Shown here in pieces: positions 9,010-18,186 of a DNA stretch of 47,140 nt. The stretch comes from Bacteroidales bacterium (lineage in GTDB: Bacteria; Bacteroidota; Bacteroidia; Bacteroidales; UBA10428). Numbering within the stretch: the stretch's first letter is position 1; the number at the start of each line of letters is the position of its first letter. Where the stretch lies: NCBI GenBank assembly GCA_016938235.1, contig JAFGVA010000107.1, forward strand, positions 1 through 47,140. Direction: 5' to 3'. The position numbers were made by a program, and so were the translations under genes. The notes under the pieces were generated by a model. The model made no database searches and was not told the DNA's origin. It saw only the letters and a program-made list of their open reading frames with translations.

Positions 9010-12000
9010 TCAGATATCCATAAAGATGAATTTCTTACGCACATTATCTTTCTTGTCGCGTTCTCCTGAGCTGGCAATAAACCTGTAAAATACCGGTACA
9101 ATAACCATGGTAATGATAGTCGAAAAAATCAAGCCACCGATAACCGAAATACCCATGGGACTCCAGATTTCAGACCCTTCGCCAGTGCTGAATGCAAGTG
9201 GTAACATACCCAAAATGGTTGTTAATGCAGTCATAAGTACCGGACGAAGCCGCGATTTTCCGGATTCGATAATTGCAACATCAAGAGCATATCCGCGGTC
9301 ACGCATCAGGTTGATGTAGTCAACCAGTACAATGGCATTCTTTACTACTATACCAACAAGCATAATTGCTCCCAATGCAGCAATAACACTGAGTGTTGTA
9401 TTTGTTATCAGAAGCCCTAAAATAACCCCGGTAAAGGCAAAAGGTATAGATATCATTATAATCAGCGGCATTTTTAATGACTCGAATTGCGATGCCATTA
9501 CTAAATATACCAGTACTAAACTAAGTAATAAGAGCATGGCCAGATCTACAAAGCTTTCCTGCTGGTCTTCGTATGCTCCTCCAACATCTACCAGAATATC
9601 CCCGGGAACATCAACCTGGTTGATTTTCGATTGTATTTGTTGAGCTAAATCGCCCATCGATACTTTATAGGGCGTAACAGAAACAGTTACCAAACGTTCA
9701 CGTCGTTTTCTTTCAATGTTAGGTGGCGACCAGTATTCATTAACCGAGCCTATTTCTTTTAGCTTAACAGAATTGCCGGTTGCAGTCTGAAGTGTGATAT
9801 TTTCGATATCGGAAATGGAGTTACGGTATTTTTCCTCGAAACGAATCACCACATCGAACTCATCTCCCTCCTCGCGGTAACGAGTAGCTGTAAGACCTGA
9901 AATGCGATTGTATAAAGCGCTCGAAACCAGGGCTGTATTCAAACCAACTGCCGACATTTTTTCCCTGTCGAGTTCAATTCTCAGTTCTGGTTTCTCTTTT
10001 TCCCTGCTTATCTGAACATTGCGCGCACCTTCCAGTTTTTTAATACTGTCGGCAAACTGATTGGCAAGCATGGTGGTTTTTTCGATGTTGTAACCGTAGA
10101 TTTCAACATCAACAGAGGTGCTTGTAGCCATACCTCCGCCACCTGTTGAGATATCGAAGTTTACTATCTCGGGGTATTCGGCGAATTTATTTCTGATTTC
10201 TTCGGCGATTTCCCAAACCGAGCGATCTCTTTCTTCAACATTCTTTAAACCTATCATGAAATTAATGATATTGGTTCCGGTTGAGTTGAACAAGGAAAGA
10301 AAGCCTCCGTTTTCATCACTTCCTGCTGAATATGAAATCAGCTCCACTTCGGGATAGGATGCAATAATAGAATCAATCTTAACAGCCAATTCAGAACTTT
10401 TTTCAAGTCTTGTTCCGGATTGCAGTTCTACATATATGCTCAAACGCCCTTCGTCCGATTCCGGCATAAATTCAGTTCCCAGGTTACCGGTAAGAAACAA
10501 ACTGCCAAAGAAAATAACAAACGATGCAAATAATACTTTCCATTTGTTGCGTAAGCTCCAGCCCAGAACTCTTCCATACCAGTTGTCGAATCTGGTAAGC
10601 ATGGGTTCAATTGTATTATCGTAACTAAATCTACCGGGTTTTTCTTTTTTAGTATGCAGCCTTAATAATTTTGAGCTCAACATGGGGGTAAGTGAGATTG
10701 CTGCCAGGGTTGAGGTAACCACGGTAATGGAGACAATCCAACCCAGCTGACGGAACATAACTCCTGTCATTCCACCTACCATGGTCATGGGCAAGAATAC
10801 TGCCACAACTGTAAGAGTAGTTACAATTACTGCGAGCCATACTTCATTGGTGGCATATATTGCAGCTTCGCGCGGAGTGCTGCCCCTGTCGATATGTTTG
10901 GCAATATTTTCCAGAACCACTATGGCATCGTCAACTACCATACCAATGGCAATAGAAAGCGCCGACAGCGAAATAATATTAATTGAGCTTCCTGACAGAT
11001 GCAGAAAGATAAAAGAAACAATAAGCGATATTGGAATTGTAAGTACAATAATAAAGGTTGCTCTCCATCTGCCCAGGAAAAACATAACAACCAAGGTAAC
11101 AAAAATTAGCGCATACATCAGCGTTTTTGTAAGGTTGTTAATAGAACCATTAATGAACGAACTGGTATCGAAAATGGTGACTATTTCTACATCGGGAGGC
11201 AGGTTTTCTTTTAGTTTTGCGATAGTTTTATTGATTTCTTTAGCTACCTTAACTGTATTGGCACCTGATTGTTTTTGAACCATCATTCGAACACCGGGTT
11301 TTCCGTTGATTTTTTCATCAACGGTCATATCCTTTATCGAATCGCTGACAACAGCAACATCTTTCAGGTAAATTGCCTGTCCGTAATAATTTCCTAAAAC
11401 AACATTTGCAATCTGGTCACTGGAGCTGAATTCGCCTTCGACGCGCAAAGGGTAGTTCATTTCACCCATTTTAATACTACCGGTTGGCATATTCAGGTTC
11501 TCGGCTCTCAGAATATTTCCTATTTGTTCAACTGTCAGATTATAGGCTTCAAGTTTTCTGGGATTTATCTTGATTCCGACTTCCCTGATGGGCGTTCCGA
11601 TAAGGCTGATTGAACCTACTCCATCGATCCTGTTCAATGGATTAATTAATTTTTCGTCCAGTGTTTTTTCAATTCCTTCATAACTTTCTTCTGCTGTTAT
11701 AGCAAACATAAGTATAGGAATCATGGTAGAACTGAATTTGAATATCATGGGTTTTTCCGCATCTTCCGGTAAAGCGTCTTCAACAAGAGACAAGGCATCT
11801 CTGATGTCGTTGGCAGCTTCGCTCAGATCCGATTCGTATTCAAATTCAAGTGTTACTACCGAGATGTTGTCGCGCGAGACTGAGCTTAACTGTTTCAGTT
11901 GGTCGACAGTGTTCAGGGCATTCTCCAATGGTTTTGAAACGTTGGTTTCGATATCTGCCGCACTGGCGCCAGGATAAGATGTGAAAACTGTTATTGCGGG

Positions 12001-12126
12001 GAATTCTATATCGGGATATAATTCAATAGGCAAATTGACTAAGGAGTATAGTCCAAATACTATCACTGCCATGAAAATCATGATGGTGGTGATAGGCTTT
12101 TTAACCGCGCTTCCGTATATACTCAT
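9010..12126 (-). CDS. RND efflux pump, inner-membrane subunit (AcrB/HAE1-like)
   Basis: A 1038-residue inner-membrane pump that uses proton flux to push substrates out through the adaptor and outer-membrane channel encoded just upstream. The layout is standard: TM1 after the N-terminus, a large periplasmic loop, TM2-6, a second loop and TM8-12. The proton-relay pair is seen in GMVVDDAIVVLENI in TM4. IELYPDIEFPAI and the porter-loop segments are typical of the Bacteroidota HAE1-like group. Substrates cannot be predicted. The gene is 36 bp after the adaptor gene and 38 bp before the PII-like gene, so all are probably co-transcribed. Confidence 0.95.
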   Translation of the reverse strand: MSIYGSAVKKPITTIMIFMAVIVFGLYSLVNLPIELYPDIEFPAITVFTSYPGASAADIETNVSKPLENALNTVDQLKQLSSVSRDNISVVTLEFEYESDLSEAANDIRDALSLVEDALPEDAEKPMIFKFSSTMIPILMFAITAEESYEGIEKTLDEKLINPLNRIDGVGSISLIGTPIREVGIKINPRKLEAYNLTVEQIGNILRAENLNMPTGSIKMGEMNYPLRVEGEFSSSDQIANVVLGNYYGQAIYLKDVAVVSDSIKDMTVDEKINGKPGVRMMVQKQSGANTVKVAKEINKTIAKLKENLPPDVEIVTIFDTSSFINGSINNLTKTLMYALIFVTLVVMFFLGRWRATFIIVLTIPISLIVSFIFLHLSGSSINIISLSALSIAIGMVVDDAIVVLENIAKHIDRGSTPREAAIYATNEVWLAVIVTTLTVVAVFLPMTMVGGMTGVMFRQLGWIVSITVVTSTLAAISLTPMLSSKLLRLHTKKEKPGRFSYDNTIEPMLTRFDNWYGRVLGWSLRNKWKVLFASFVIFFGSLFLTGNLGTEFMPESDEGRLSIYVELQSGTRLEKSSELAVKIDSIIASYPEVELISYSAGSDENGGFLSLFNSTGTNIINFMIGLKNVEERDRSVWEIAEEIRNKFAEYPEIVNFDISTGGGGMATSTSVDVEIYGYNIEKTTMLANQFADSIKKLEGARNVQISREKEKPELRIELDREKMSAVGLNTALVSSALYNRISGLTATRYREEGDEFDVVIRFEEKYRNSISDIENITLQTATGNSVKLKEIGSVNEYWSPPNIERKRRERLVTVSVTPYKVSMGDLAQQIQSKINQVDVPGDILVDVGGAYEDQQESFVDLAMLLLLSLVLVYLVMASQFESLKMPLIIMISIPFAFTGVILGLLITNTTLSVIAALGAIMLVGIVVKNAIVLVDYINLMRDRGYALDVAIIESGKSRLRPVLMTALTTILGMLPLAFSTGEGSEIWSPMGISVIGGLIFSTIITMVIVPVFYRFIASSGERDKKDNVRKKFIFMDI

Positions 12127-12162
12127 AATTTCTTTTTTTAAATTTAAAAAATCCGGTTTTGA

Positions 12163-13227
12163 TTATCTTTTAACGACTTTCACTTTTGAATCCTGCATAA
12201 GGTTAGCCTGGCCTTCGATAATTAATTCATCACCTGCGGATATTTCTGAAGAAATAATTTCAATTTTATCATCGTAACGAACACCCAGTTTAACTTCAAC
12301 CTTTTTAGCAATACCATTTTTATTAATAAAAACATAGCGGTTATTTGTGCCTTCCTGTTTAAGAATTGCAATTGAAGATACTACCATCGCTTTATCATCC
12401 TTTAATTTAATACTCAGGTTGCCATACATACCCGGGCGAAGAATTTCGTTAGGATTATCAATTATTATTTCGCTTTTAAAAGTGCGTGTGCTTGCATCAA
12501 TTGTTGGGTAAACCCTGAATATTTTTCCACTGAACTTTTTGTCGGGGAAAATATCATTTGTAATTTCTACCTGCATACCTTCTTTAATGTCAGGGTAATA
12601 GCTCTGTGTAATGCTTACTATTGCTTTTAAGGGGTTAATCTGCATTAAAGAAACAATGGCCGCTTTACCACCTGTTGCAGCAGATGGAGCTCCTGAATAT
12701 AATTCGCCGTTTTCGAAATACTTTCCGGTTACAACGCCATTTATCGGTGAAATCAGGGAGGTATTCTCTTTTAGGTATTCGTAGCTGGTTTTTGCAACCT
12801 CATACTGGGTTTTGGTAGCTTCGTATTGTTGTTCTGAAATACTTCCAAGCTGATGTAACGTATCAATTCTTAAATAGTTAAATTTCGCATTTTCATATTG
12901 CTTTTGAGCCTGGATAAGCTGGGTTTTATCCATTTCGACCAGTTTCTGACCCTTTGATACCCGTGAACCAACTTCAACAAGAATGTTGTCGATACGTCCC
13001 GGTGAAGCAGGAGCATAGTTGATTTCCTGGAAAGCTGACAAGTTGGCCGAATAATCAAGCGTTCTTGATACATGCTGATATGCTATAATTTCAGTTTTCA
13101 CAGGGTAAACTTTTTCAGTTGCTGTTGAGTCGGCTGTTTCCTCACCGGTTTTCTTCATTTCGGCACTGCACGAAACCAATAGAATACCCGATAGGACAGT
13201 TAATGCTATTTTGTTTAATAATTTCAT
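12163..13227 (-). CDS. RND efflux periplasmic adaptor lipoprotein (HlyD/MFP family)
   Basis: A 354-residue membrane-fusion protein that links the RND pump to the TolC-like channel. The N-terminus is a lipoprotein signal with lipobox LLVSC (Cys20), so it is anchored by lipid. A barrel-sandwich half (about 60-100) with PGRIDNILVEVGSRVSKGQ is followed by a helical hairpin (about 100-155, KTQLIQAQKQYENAKFNYLR), then the second lipoyl half SPINGVVTGKYFENGE. Beta-barrel and membrane-proximal domains follow, with the common GDELIIEGQANL near the end. It lies 32 bp downstream of the channel gene. Confidence 0.93.
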   Translation of the reverse strand: MKLLNKIALTVLSGILLVSCSAEMKKTGEETADSTATEKVYPVKTEIIAYQHVSRTLDYSANLSAFQEINYAPASPGRIDNILVEVGSRVSKGQKLVEMDKTQLIQAQKQYENAKFNYLRIDTLHQLGSISEQQYEATKTQYEVAKTSYEYLKENTSLISPINGVVTGKYFENGELYSGAPSAATGGKAAIVSLMQINPLKAIVSITQSYYPDIKEGMQVEITNDIFPDKKFSGKIFRVYPTIDASTRTFKSEIIIDNPNEILRPGMYGNLSIKLKDDKAMVVSSIAILKQEGTNNRYVFINKNGIAKKVEVKLGVRYDDKIEIISSEISAGDELIIEGQANLMQDSKVKVVKR

Positions 13228-13259
13228 TGTAATCTATTTTTTTACTGTTTTTTATTCAA

Positions 13260-14684
13260 TTATAGTTTGTTGTAAAGCTTATCAAGTTTAAGCTTTGCCT
13301 GTAAAAGATTAAGCGTGGCTGAAACAAAATTGCTTTCAGCTTGTAAATAGTTCGAATTTGCCTGTGTAAGATCAAGGCTGGAAACTAAACCCTGGGTGTA
13401 CTTTTGTTTAAGTTTATCGTTTAATCTTTTTGCTACGTCTACATTCTCCTTTTGGGTTTTATAATTTTCATAAGCACTCTTTAAATCAAACGTAAGTTGA
13501 TCTTCCTGCATCAGTAACTGCTCTTTTACGAGCTCCTTATTGCGGTTTATTTTATCTAATTCAATTTTAGCTTTGCTTAACTGGGCTTTTTTTGTGCCAC
13601 CGGCAAAGATTGGTACACTTAAAGAAAGACCGGCTGCATTTTTAGGGCTTAGGTCAAAGGCTGTAGTCATAAGCTTTTCTTTGTAGCTGTAGTAACCTGC
13701 CAGGGTTGGGGCATAGGACCATTTCTGCAAGTCGACAGTTTTTTGTCCGATTTCTTCCTGAACTTCCAAAATCTGGTATGTAGGATTATTTTCAATGCTC
13801 ATGTTGGTGCCTAAAAGTTCATTGGCATTTATTGCAGCTATAAATGAATCAAGATTGTCTTTAAGTTTAAATTCAGTGTCTGATTTCATGCCCATAAAGA
13901 ACCTGAACATATTGTAATTAAGTTTCAGGTTACGTTCCATGGCCTGTTTAGAGTTTTCTAATAGTGAAAGCTGAACCTTCAGCTGGTCAACATCGGTTTC
14001 TTCGGCCATACCCAAGCGATACATGTCTGAAGTATGTTTCATAATTTCTTCAAGGTTGTTTTTGTTTCCTTCAAGAATCTGAACCATTTTCTCGGTAACT
14101 AATGCCAAAAAATAGCTGTTAGCTACATTTTCTCTGACATCGAGCTCGGTTGAACTAACACTTTTTTCAGCAATTTTCTTACCCAGCTTAGCCATTTGAA
14201 TGCCCATCCAGTATTGTCCGCTAAAAAGCAGCTGGCTTATTTGGAGGTTGGCGCTGGCCTGGTCTTCCATTGTAATCGTAGCGGGCGGGACTAAATCCTG
14301 CATCATGGCTTCGAATGCCTGAGAGGCCTGATAATCTAATATGTCGTCAGCAGTCCAGTTTGGGTAATTGGTCATTGTTTGCTGCATGGCTTGGGCAATA
14401 AGTCCTGCATCGATTGATGATGACCCTGACAAATTAAACTCAAACTCGTAATTAAAATTTGTCATGTAATCAACAGAACCACTTACCTGCGGCAGTCCAT
14501 TGCCAACAGCCTCTTTAATTTGCTCATCGGCAATGAGTAAATCCTTGTTGGCGTTAATAAGTGTTTTGTTATTCTGAAGCGCATATTCCTGAGCTTCTTT
14601 GAGCGAAAAAATCATATCCCCATCCTGTGCATCTAAGGCAAAAAAACTAAAAGTCAGGATTACAATTCCAACTATATGTCTCAT
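13260..14684 (-). CDS. TolC-family outer-membrane channel protein
   Basis: A 474-residue outer-membrane efflux protein. The signal peptide ends near LDAQDG, and the mature start SLKEAQEYALQNNKTL is the usual TolC-type opening. Two long helical repeat halves follow, with the second half recognised by GLSLSVPIFAGGTKKAQLSKA and the terminal KYTQGLVSSLDLTQANSNYL motif. A Ser/Ala-rich insertion near residues 80-120 is typical of Bacteroidota members. It is the second gene of the operon, 38 bp after the regulator. Confidence 0.93.
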   Translation of the reverse strand: MRHIVGIVILTFSFFALDAQDGDMIFSLKEAQEYALQNNKTLINANKDLLIADEQIKEAVGNGLPQVSGSVDYMTNFNYEFEFNLSGSSSIDAGLIAQAMQQTMTNYPNWTADDILDYQASQAFEAMMQDLVPPATITMEDQASANLQISQLLFSGQYWMGIQMAKLGKKIAEKSVSSTELDVRENVANSYFLALVTEKMVQILEGNKNNLEEIMKHTSDMYRLGMAEETDVDQLKVQLSLLENSKQAMERNLKLNYNMFRFFMGMKSDTEFKLKDNLDSFIAAINANELLGTNMSIENNPTYQILEVQEEIGQKTVDLQKWSYAPTLAGYYSYKEKLMTTAFDLSPKNAAGLSLSVPIFAGGTKKAQLSKAKIELDKINRNKELVKEQLLMQEDQLTFDLKSAYENYKTQKENVDVAKRLNDKLKQKYTQGLVSSLDLTQANSNYLQAESNFVSATLNLLQAKLKLDKLYNKL

Positions 14685-14722
14685 GTTTATTTAATTAGTT
14701 TATAAATTTTCGAACAAGTTTT

Positions 14723-15196
14723 TTAATCTTTCTTTGACTTTTCATAATCAATTATTGATTTATTAAAATTGAAAAGAATGACTTCGAACATTCGAATCAT
14801 CTCTTTCAGAAAGATGGAGTTTTTTGAGTTTTTGTCAGCTTTAAGTTCAATGATATAATTAAACATATTTTTTGCGGCGTTCATTTTCCTTACAGTGTCT
14901 TCAATTACACTCGATGCTTCATGATTTTTTAAATGGAAGTAGCGTTTCCTGTCTCCCAAAAGTGTGGTGTACTCAATCTGACCTCTTATTTCCAGGTTTT
15001 TAAGCGCAACGCTTGCCGAGCTTTTACTTATCTGAAGTTCTTTGGTTATTTCCTCAAATGTGAATAATTCTTTATCCATTACCATTAGCAGTCCTAATAT
15101 TCTTCCGGCTATCGGCTGCATGCCCTCTTTATCAAAATACCGGCCGATTTCTTCAATTAATTCCCGCTGTTTTTTTATTCTTTCTTCCGTTGTCAT
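14723..15196 (-). CDS. MarR/GbsR-type transcriptional regulator
   Basis: A 157-residue winged-helix regulator, first gene of the efflux operon and so probably its autoregulated repressor. The DNA-binding region spans about 20-105: GMQPIAGRILGLLMV, then the recognition helix in ELQISKSSASVALKNLE and the wing in YTTLLGDRKRYFHL. The GxxPxxGRIxGLLM pattern is typical of the GbsR-like branch. The C-terminal helices (about 105-150) would form the dimer interface. Its ligand is unknown. The spacer upstream has a candidate -7 element and AT-rich repeats where it could bind. Confidence 0.9.
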   Translation of the reverse strand: MTTEERIKKQRELIEEIGRYFDKEGMQPIAGRILGLLMVMDKELFTFEEITKELQISKSSASVALKNLEIRGQIEYTTLLGDRKRYFHLKNHEASSVIEDTVRKMNAAKNMFNYIIELKADKNSKNSIFLKEMIRMFEVILFNFNKSIIDYEKSKKD

Positions 15197-15436
15197 TGAG
15201 AGTTTTTTTTAAGACTTCTGTATGTTTGAAATTTTATTTAGTTTATATGGTTTATAAAGTTACGAACCAAAAAGTAATACAAATCTATAATTTTCTCTAA
15301 AGCGGTTGAACCAATTTTCGGTGAATGACAGTATTAAATCGGTAGATCCAATATCTACCCGGAGTTTATGAACACGATACCTGAGAGAATATTTTTTTGA
15401 TTTTATGCGTTTATAAATACGTATTCGCTATTTTTT
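15197..15436. other. Divergent spacer between efflux regulator and small unknown gene
   Basis: These 240 bp hold the control region of the minus-strand efflux operon and the leader of the plus-strand small gene. Apart from the candidate -7 element at 15280-15287, no gene or strong structure is visible. Confidence 0.6.
15280..15287 (-). promoter_or_regulatory. Candidate -7 element for the efflux operon
   Basis: On the minus strand this reads TAGATTTG, a perfect match to the Bacteroidota -7 consensus TAnnTTTG, about 85 bp before the regulator start. No good -33 TTTG was found at the usual distance. The downstream leader carries GTTTATA words repeated at close spacing, which could be operator sequence. 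Confidence 0.35.
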
Positions 15437-15700
15437 ATGGGAAGGAAGTTATTCAGGAAGTCGTTTTTACTAATTTTTATTTTATCAGGATTGAGAACAG
15501 CTCTTGGTGATGAAATTATCACTTCCGGATTAAAAATAATGGATGAGCTTTCTGAGCGCAATACCAGGCGCCGTAAATATCATGTATCATTCTTTGCTGA
15601 ATATTTAGCTGACACACTGGATATTTTCTATGCCTTGTTTCCCGATAAACCGGATATTATTGAGTTAGCCCTTGAGGAAGAGGAGACTAAGACCGCCTGA
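15437..15700 (+). CDS. Small protein of unknown function with hydrophobic N-terminus
   Basis: An 87-residue ORF not matched to any family I recognise. It begins MGRKLFRKSFLLIFILSGL, a basic then hydrophobic stretch that could be a signal peptide or single membrane anchor. The rest is polar with many acidic residues and ends EEEETKTA. It is followed 27 bp later by the NlpC/P60 gene on the same strand, so they may be co-transcribed. Codon use looks like the neighbours, but there is no functional evidence and the ORF could be spurious. Confidence 0.45.
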   Translation: MGRKLFRKSFLLIFILSGLRTALGDEIITSGLKIMDELSERNTRRRKYHVSFFAEYLADTLDIFYALFPDKPDIIELALEEEETKTA

Positions 15701-15727
15701 TGCCTGAAAATATTCTGAAGGTTAATT

Positions 15728-16159
15728 ATGAAAAAGAGGGGGTTGTGTATAAGCTTCCTTAGGTTGAACCCCCCGGAAGAGCAATTAATTAAGAAATCGG
15801 AAGAAGTGCTTGGAACACCCTGGGTTTATACAGGTATTACGCCTGAAAAAGGATTTGACTGTTCTGGTTTTGTTTTGTGGACCTTTGGTCAGTTTGGCTA
15901 TGAATTTCCGTATAAAACCAAGTTGTTGGCCAAGAGTGGAAAACCGGTGAAGCCGGCAAAAATTAAACCGGCAGATTTGGTGTGTTTTGGATCTTCAGAA
16001 TACAATCCTTCAAGCCTAATTCATGTTGGCTTGGTTTATTCGGTAACACCCGATTCGGTTATGATGATTCATTGTGGTACGTCAAATGGAGTAAGCATAG
16101 TTCCGCTTAACTCAGGCTATTGGTCAGAGAGAGTTTTTTTTATTTTGGAGGTATTTTAA
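15728..16159 (+). CDS. NlpC/P60-family cell-wall peptidase
   Basis: A 143-residue single-domain NlpC/P60 cysteine peptidase. Family members cut peptide stems of peptidoglycan, usually after D-gamma-glutamyl residues. The catalytic Cys45 is in GFDCSGFV, His99 in LIHVGLVYS, and the third polar residue is probably His115 in MIHCGTSNGV. There is no SH3 or other targeting domain, and the N-terminus (MKKRGLCISFLRLN) is not a convincing signal peptide. The protein is therefore either cytoplasmic, exported by another route, or has a mis-set start. It is close behind a small gene with a hydrophobic N-terminus. Confidence 0.85.
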   Translation: MKKRGLCISFLRLNPPEEQLIKKSEEVLGTPWVYTGITPEKGFDCSGFVLWTFGQFGYEFPYKTKLLAKSGKPVKPAKIKPADLVCFGSSEYNPSSLIHVGLVYSVTPDSVMMIHCGTSNGVSIVPLNSGYWSERVFFILEVF

Positions 16160-16225
16160 GGTTCCTTGCAAACAAAGTTACAGATTCCTTTCTTTTCAGG
16201 CCGCTCACAAAGAGTACTTTGGGTC

Positions 16226-16260
16226 AATACTATTACTCCCGGGAAATATTCCCCAGTATT
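16226..16260. other. Hairpin between two convergent genes
   Basis: Nested inverted repeats AATACT/AGTATT (outer) and GGGAA/TTCCC (inner) lie between the NlpC/P60 stop and the lipoprotein stop. The position suits a bidirectional terminator, but there is no T-tract. Confidence 0.3.
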
Positions 16261-16296
16261 TCAATGTATAAAAATGGCGCTCTGTGTAATTATCGC

Positions 16297-17070
16297 TTAT
16301 ACTGTCCAGGAACCTGTTTGTTCAAGATCTCCAAAATAATAAGTCCAGCTTCCGTTACCTATGCTGTCCCAGATTAAGTAGTAAAGTAACCCGCCGTTAA
16401 TATAATATTTTACAAATCCTGAGCCATTTTCATTTACTTTAACATCATAAGAAAGATAATATTCATATTCACTTTCGGTTGATTCCCAAACATATTTGAA
16501 ATTATATGCGTTCAAAGCATCAACTTCCCAGGTGTAAACCCAATACAGGTCTTCGCAATCTGAGGTTGATTCTTCGCTGGCACAAACCCACTGAAAATTA
16601 TATTTAATTTCGCCTTTGGTTCCGCTTTTCGATTCCCAGGCTTCAATGTAATTATATCGTGGTCCGTTGTTATACTGGATATCCAAATCCCAGTATCTTT
16701 TTGAAGCATCGTCGGAGTATTCCCAATAAAAGGCATAGCTGTAGCCACCATAACTCCATGACCACTTGTAAGTTTTATTTGTGTTTGCAGATTTTAGCGA
16801 AATTATCTCGGCATCTTCAGGAGGTTCGAGGTTATCGGCAAAACTGCTCCAGTCCGTAGCACTTTCAACATACGAAACAACTTGCTGGGCATATTCGTTG
16901 TCAGAAGATTTTAGCCCGTCAGGAAGTGAGTTGATAACTTCCTCGGTGTTAAACTCCAGTTTCGTTACCTCATCATCTGTGTCAATATCTTTGTCTTTAT
17001 CTGAGCATGAAATGGAAAAAAAGACAATTGCAATAACAGAGAGTAAGGCAAACAGTTTTTCTTTTTTCAT
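16297..17070 (-). CDS. Tryptophan/tyrosine-rich lipoprotein of unknown function
   Basis: A 257-residue lipoprotein with lipobox FSISC near residue 22, followed by an acidic tether (DKDKDIDTDDE). From about residue 95 the sequence is very rich in Trp and Tyr in alternating short strands, such as YKWSWSYGGYSYAFYWEY and YYLSYDVKVNENG, ending GSWTV. This suggests an all-beta, repetitive surface-exposed domain with many edge aromatics. No known family was recognised. It is transcribed away from the gld operon and convergent with the NlpC/P60 gene. A carbohydrate- or surface-binding role would be speculation. Confidence 0.8.
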   Translation of the reverse strand: MKKEKLFALLSVIAIVFFSISCSDKDKDIDTDDEVTKLEFNTEEVINSLPDGLKSSDNEYAQQVVSYVESATDWSSFADNLEPPEDAEIISLKSANTNKTYKWSWSYGGYSYAFYWEYSDDASKRYWDLDIQYNNGPRYNYIEAWESKSGTKGEIKYNFQWVCASEESTSDCEDLYWVYTWEVDALNAYNFKYVWESTESEYEYYLSYDVKVNENGSGFVKYYINGGLLYYLIWDSIGNGSWTYYFGDLEQTGSWTV

Positions 17071-17189
17071 AATTGTTAATTTTGGTAAGTAATAAATTTA
17101 CTGATATTCTTACACAAATACCTAAAATATTTATCATTTATTTGGCTTAGAAAAAAGTGTTATTAATCGTTAAAAAATCTTAAAATCGT

Positions 17190-17219
17190 TTTGAGAAAAA
17201 AAACGGATTATTTCTTTTG
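17190..17219 (+). promoter_or_regulatory. Candidate Bacteroidota promoter for the gld operon
   Basis: TTTG at 17190-17193 fits the -33 box. TTCTTTTG at 17212-17219 is one mismatch from the -7 consensus TAnnTTTG. The 18-bp spacing is slightly short of the usual 19-21. It lies 25 bp before the gldA ATG. Confidence 0.35.
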
Positions 17220-17243
17220 TATTGCAAAATAATAAATACAAAC

Positions 17244-18173
17244 ATGGATATAGTAGTAGAAAATATTACAAAACGGTACGGTCAGCAAAGGGCTGTAGAT
17301 AATGTGTCCTTTCAGGTTAAAACAGGAGAGATTCTTGGTTTCCTGGGGCCAAACGGGGCAGGTAAATCTACAACTATGAAAGCAATTACCTGCTATTTGT
17401 CGCCGAATGAGGGAGATATAAAAGTTGGAGGGGTTTCTATTCATGATAATCCTGAAACGATTAAAATGAACATTGGGTACCTTCCTGAGTCGAATCCGCT
17501 GTATACCGATATGCCGGTTATCGATTACCTGAAATTCATTGCAGAATTACACGGAATTGAGAAATCAAAAACAAAAGACAGGATTCGCGAGATGGTCGAT
17601 ATTTGTGGTCTTGAGGGCGAAAAGCACAAGAAGATAGCTGAACTATCAAAAGGATACCGGCAGCGAGTTGGTCTGGCGCAGGCTCTTATTCACGACCCGC
17701 AGGTTTTAGTACTTGATGAACCTACCACCGGACTGGACCCAAATCAGATTATTGAAATCAGGGAATTGATACGGAAAATTGGTAAGGAAAAGACTGTTTT
17801 GCTTAGCTCCCATATACTTGCCGAGGTGGAAGCAACCTGTGACAGGATTCTAATTATCAATAAGGGAAAAATTGTTGCAGACGGTACTGCCGGCGATTTA
17901 CGAAAGAAAGCCCAGGGCCGGGAAATACTGAAAGTTGGTATTGAAAATGGTAATTTCAATGAGGTATTTAAAGCACTGCAGGGAATAAATACAGTTGAAA
18001 TAGTTGACTTTATTTCCAAGAGCGGAAACACCTTCGAAGTTCAGAGCAAGGTTGGAGAAAGCTCAAAAAGGGCAGTTTTTCAAACCTGTGTTGATAATGG
18101 CTGGTTTCTTACAGAACTTACCCCAACAGAAACAAAGCTTGAAGATATTTTCCGTGAATTAACTGCTAACTAA
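17244..18173 (+). CDS. gldA: Gliding-type ABC transporter ATP-binding protein GldA
   Basis: A 309-residue ATPase. The start is ATG 17244 (MDIVVENITKRYG); an in-frame TTG nine codons upstream is unlikely. Walker A is GPNGAGKST, the signature is LSKGYRQR, Walker B is VLVLDEPT, and the switch His is in LLSSHIL. The C-terminal domain (about 220-309) ends TPTETKLEDIFRELT as in GldA. GldA works with GldF and GldG as an ABC transporter required for gliding in Flavobacterium johnsoniae. Non-gliding Bacteroidota also carry it, so gliding cannot be assumed. The gldF start follows after 13 bp. Confidence 0.92.
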   Translation: MDIVVENITKRYGQQRAVDNVSFQVKTGEILGFLGPNGAGKSTTMKAITCYLSPNEGDIKVGGVSIHDNPETIKMNIGYLPESNPLYTDMPVIDYLKFIAELHGIEKSKTKDRIREMVDICGLEGEKHKKIAELSKGYRQRVGLAQALIHDPQVLVLDEPTTGLDPNQIIEIRELIRKIGKEKTVLLSSHILAEVEATCDRILIINKGKIVADGTAGDLRKKAQGREILKVGIENGNFNEVFKALQGINTVEIVDFISKSGNTFEVQSKVGESSKRAVFQTCVDNGWFLTELTPTETKLEDIFRELTAN

Positions 18174-18186
18174 ATACGAAATTATT

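Noticed and set aside
10781-11278. 165-codon plus-strand ORF inside the RND pump gene
   Set aside because: It is antisense to a fully conserved pump gene and has no recognisable protein features; it is a shadow of that gene's codon pattern.
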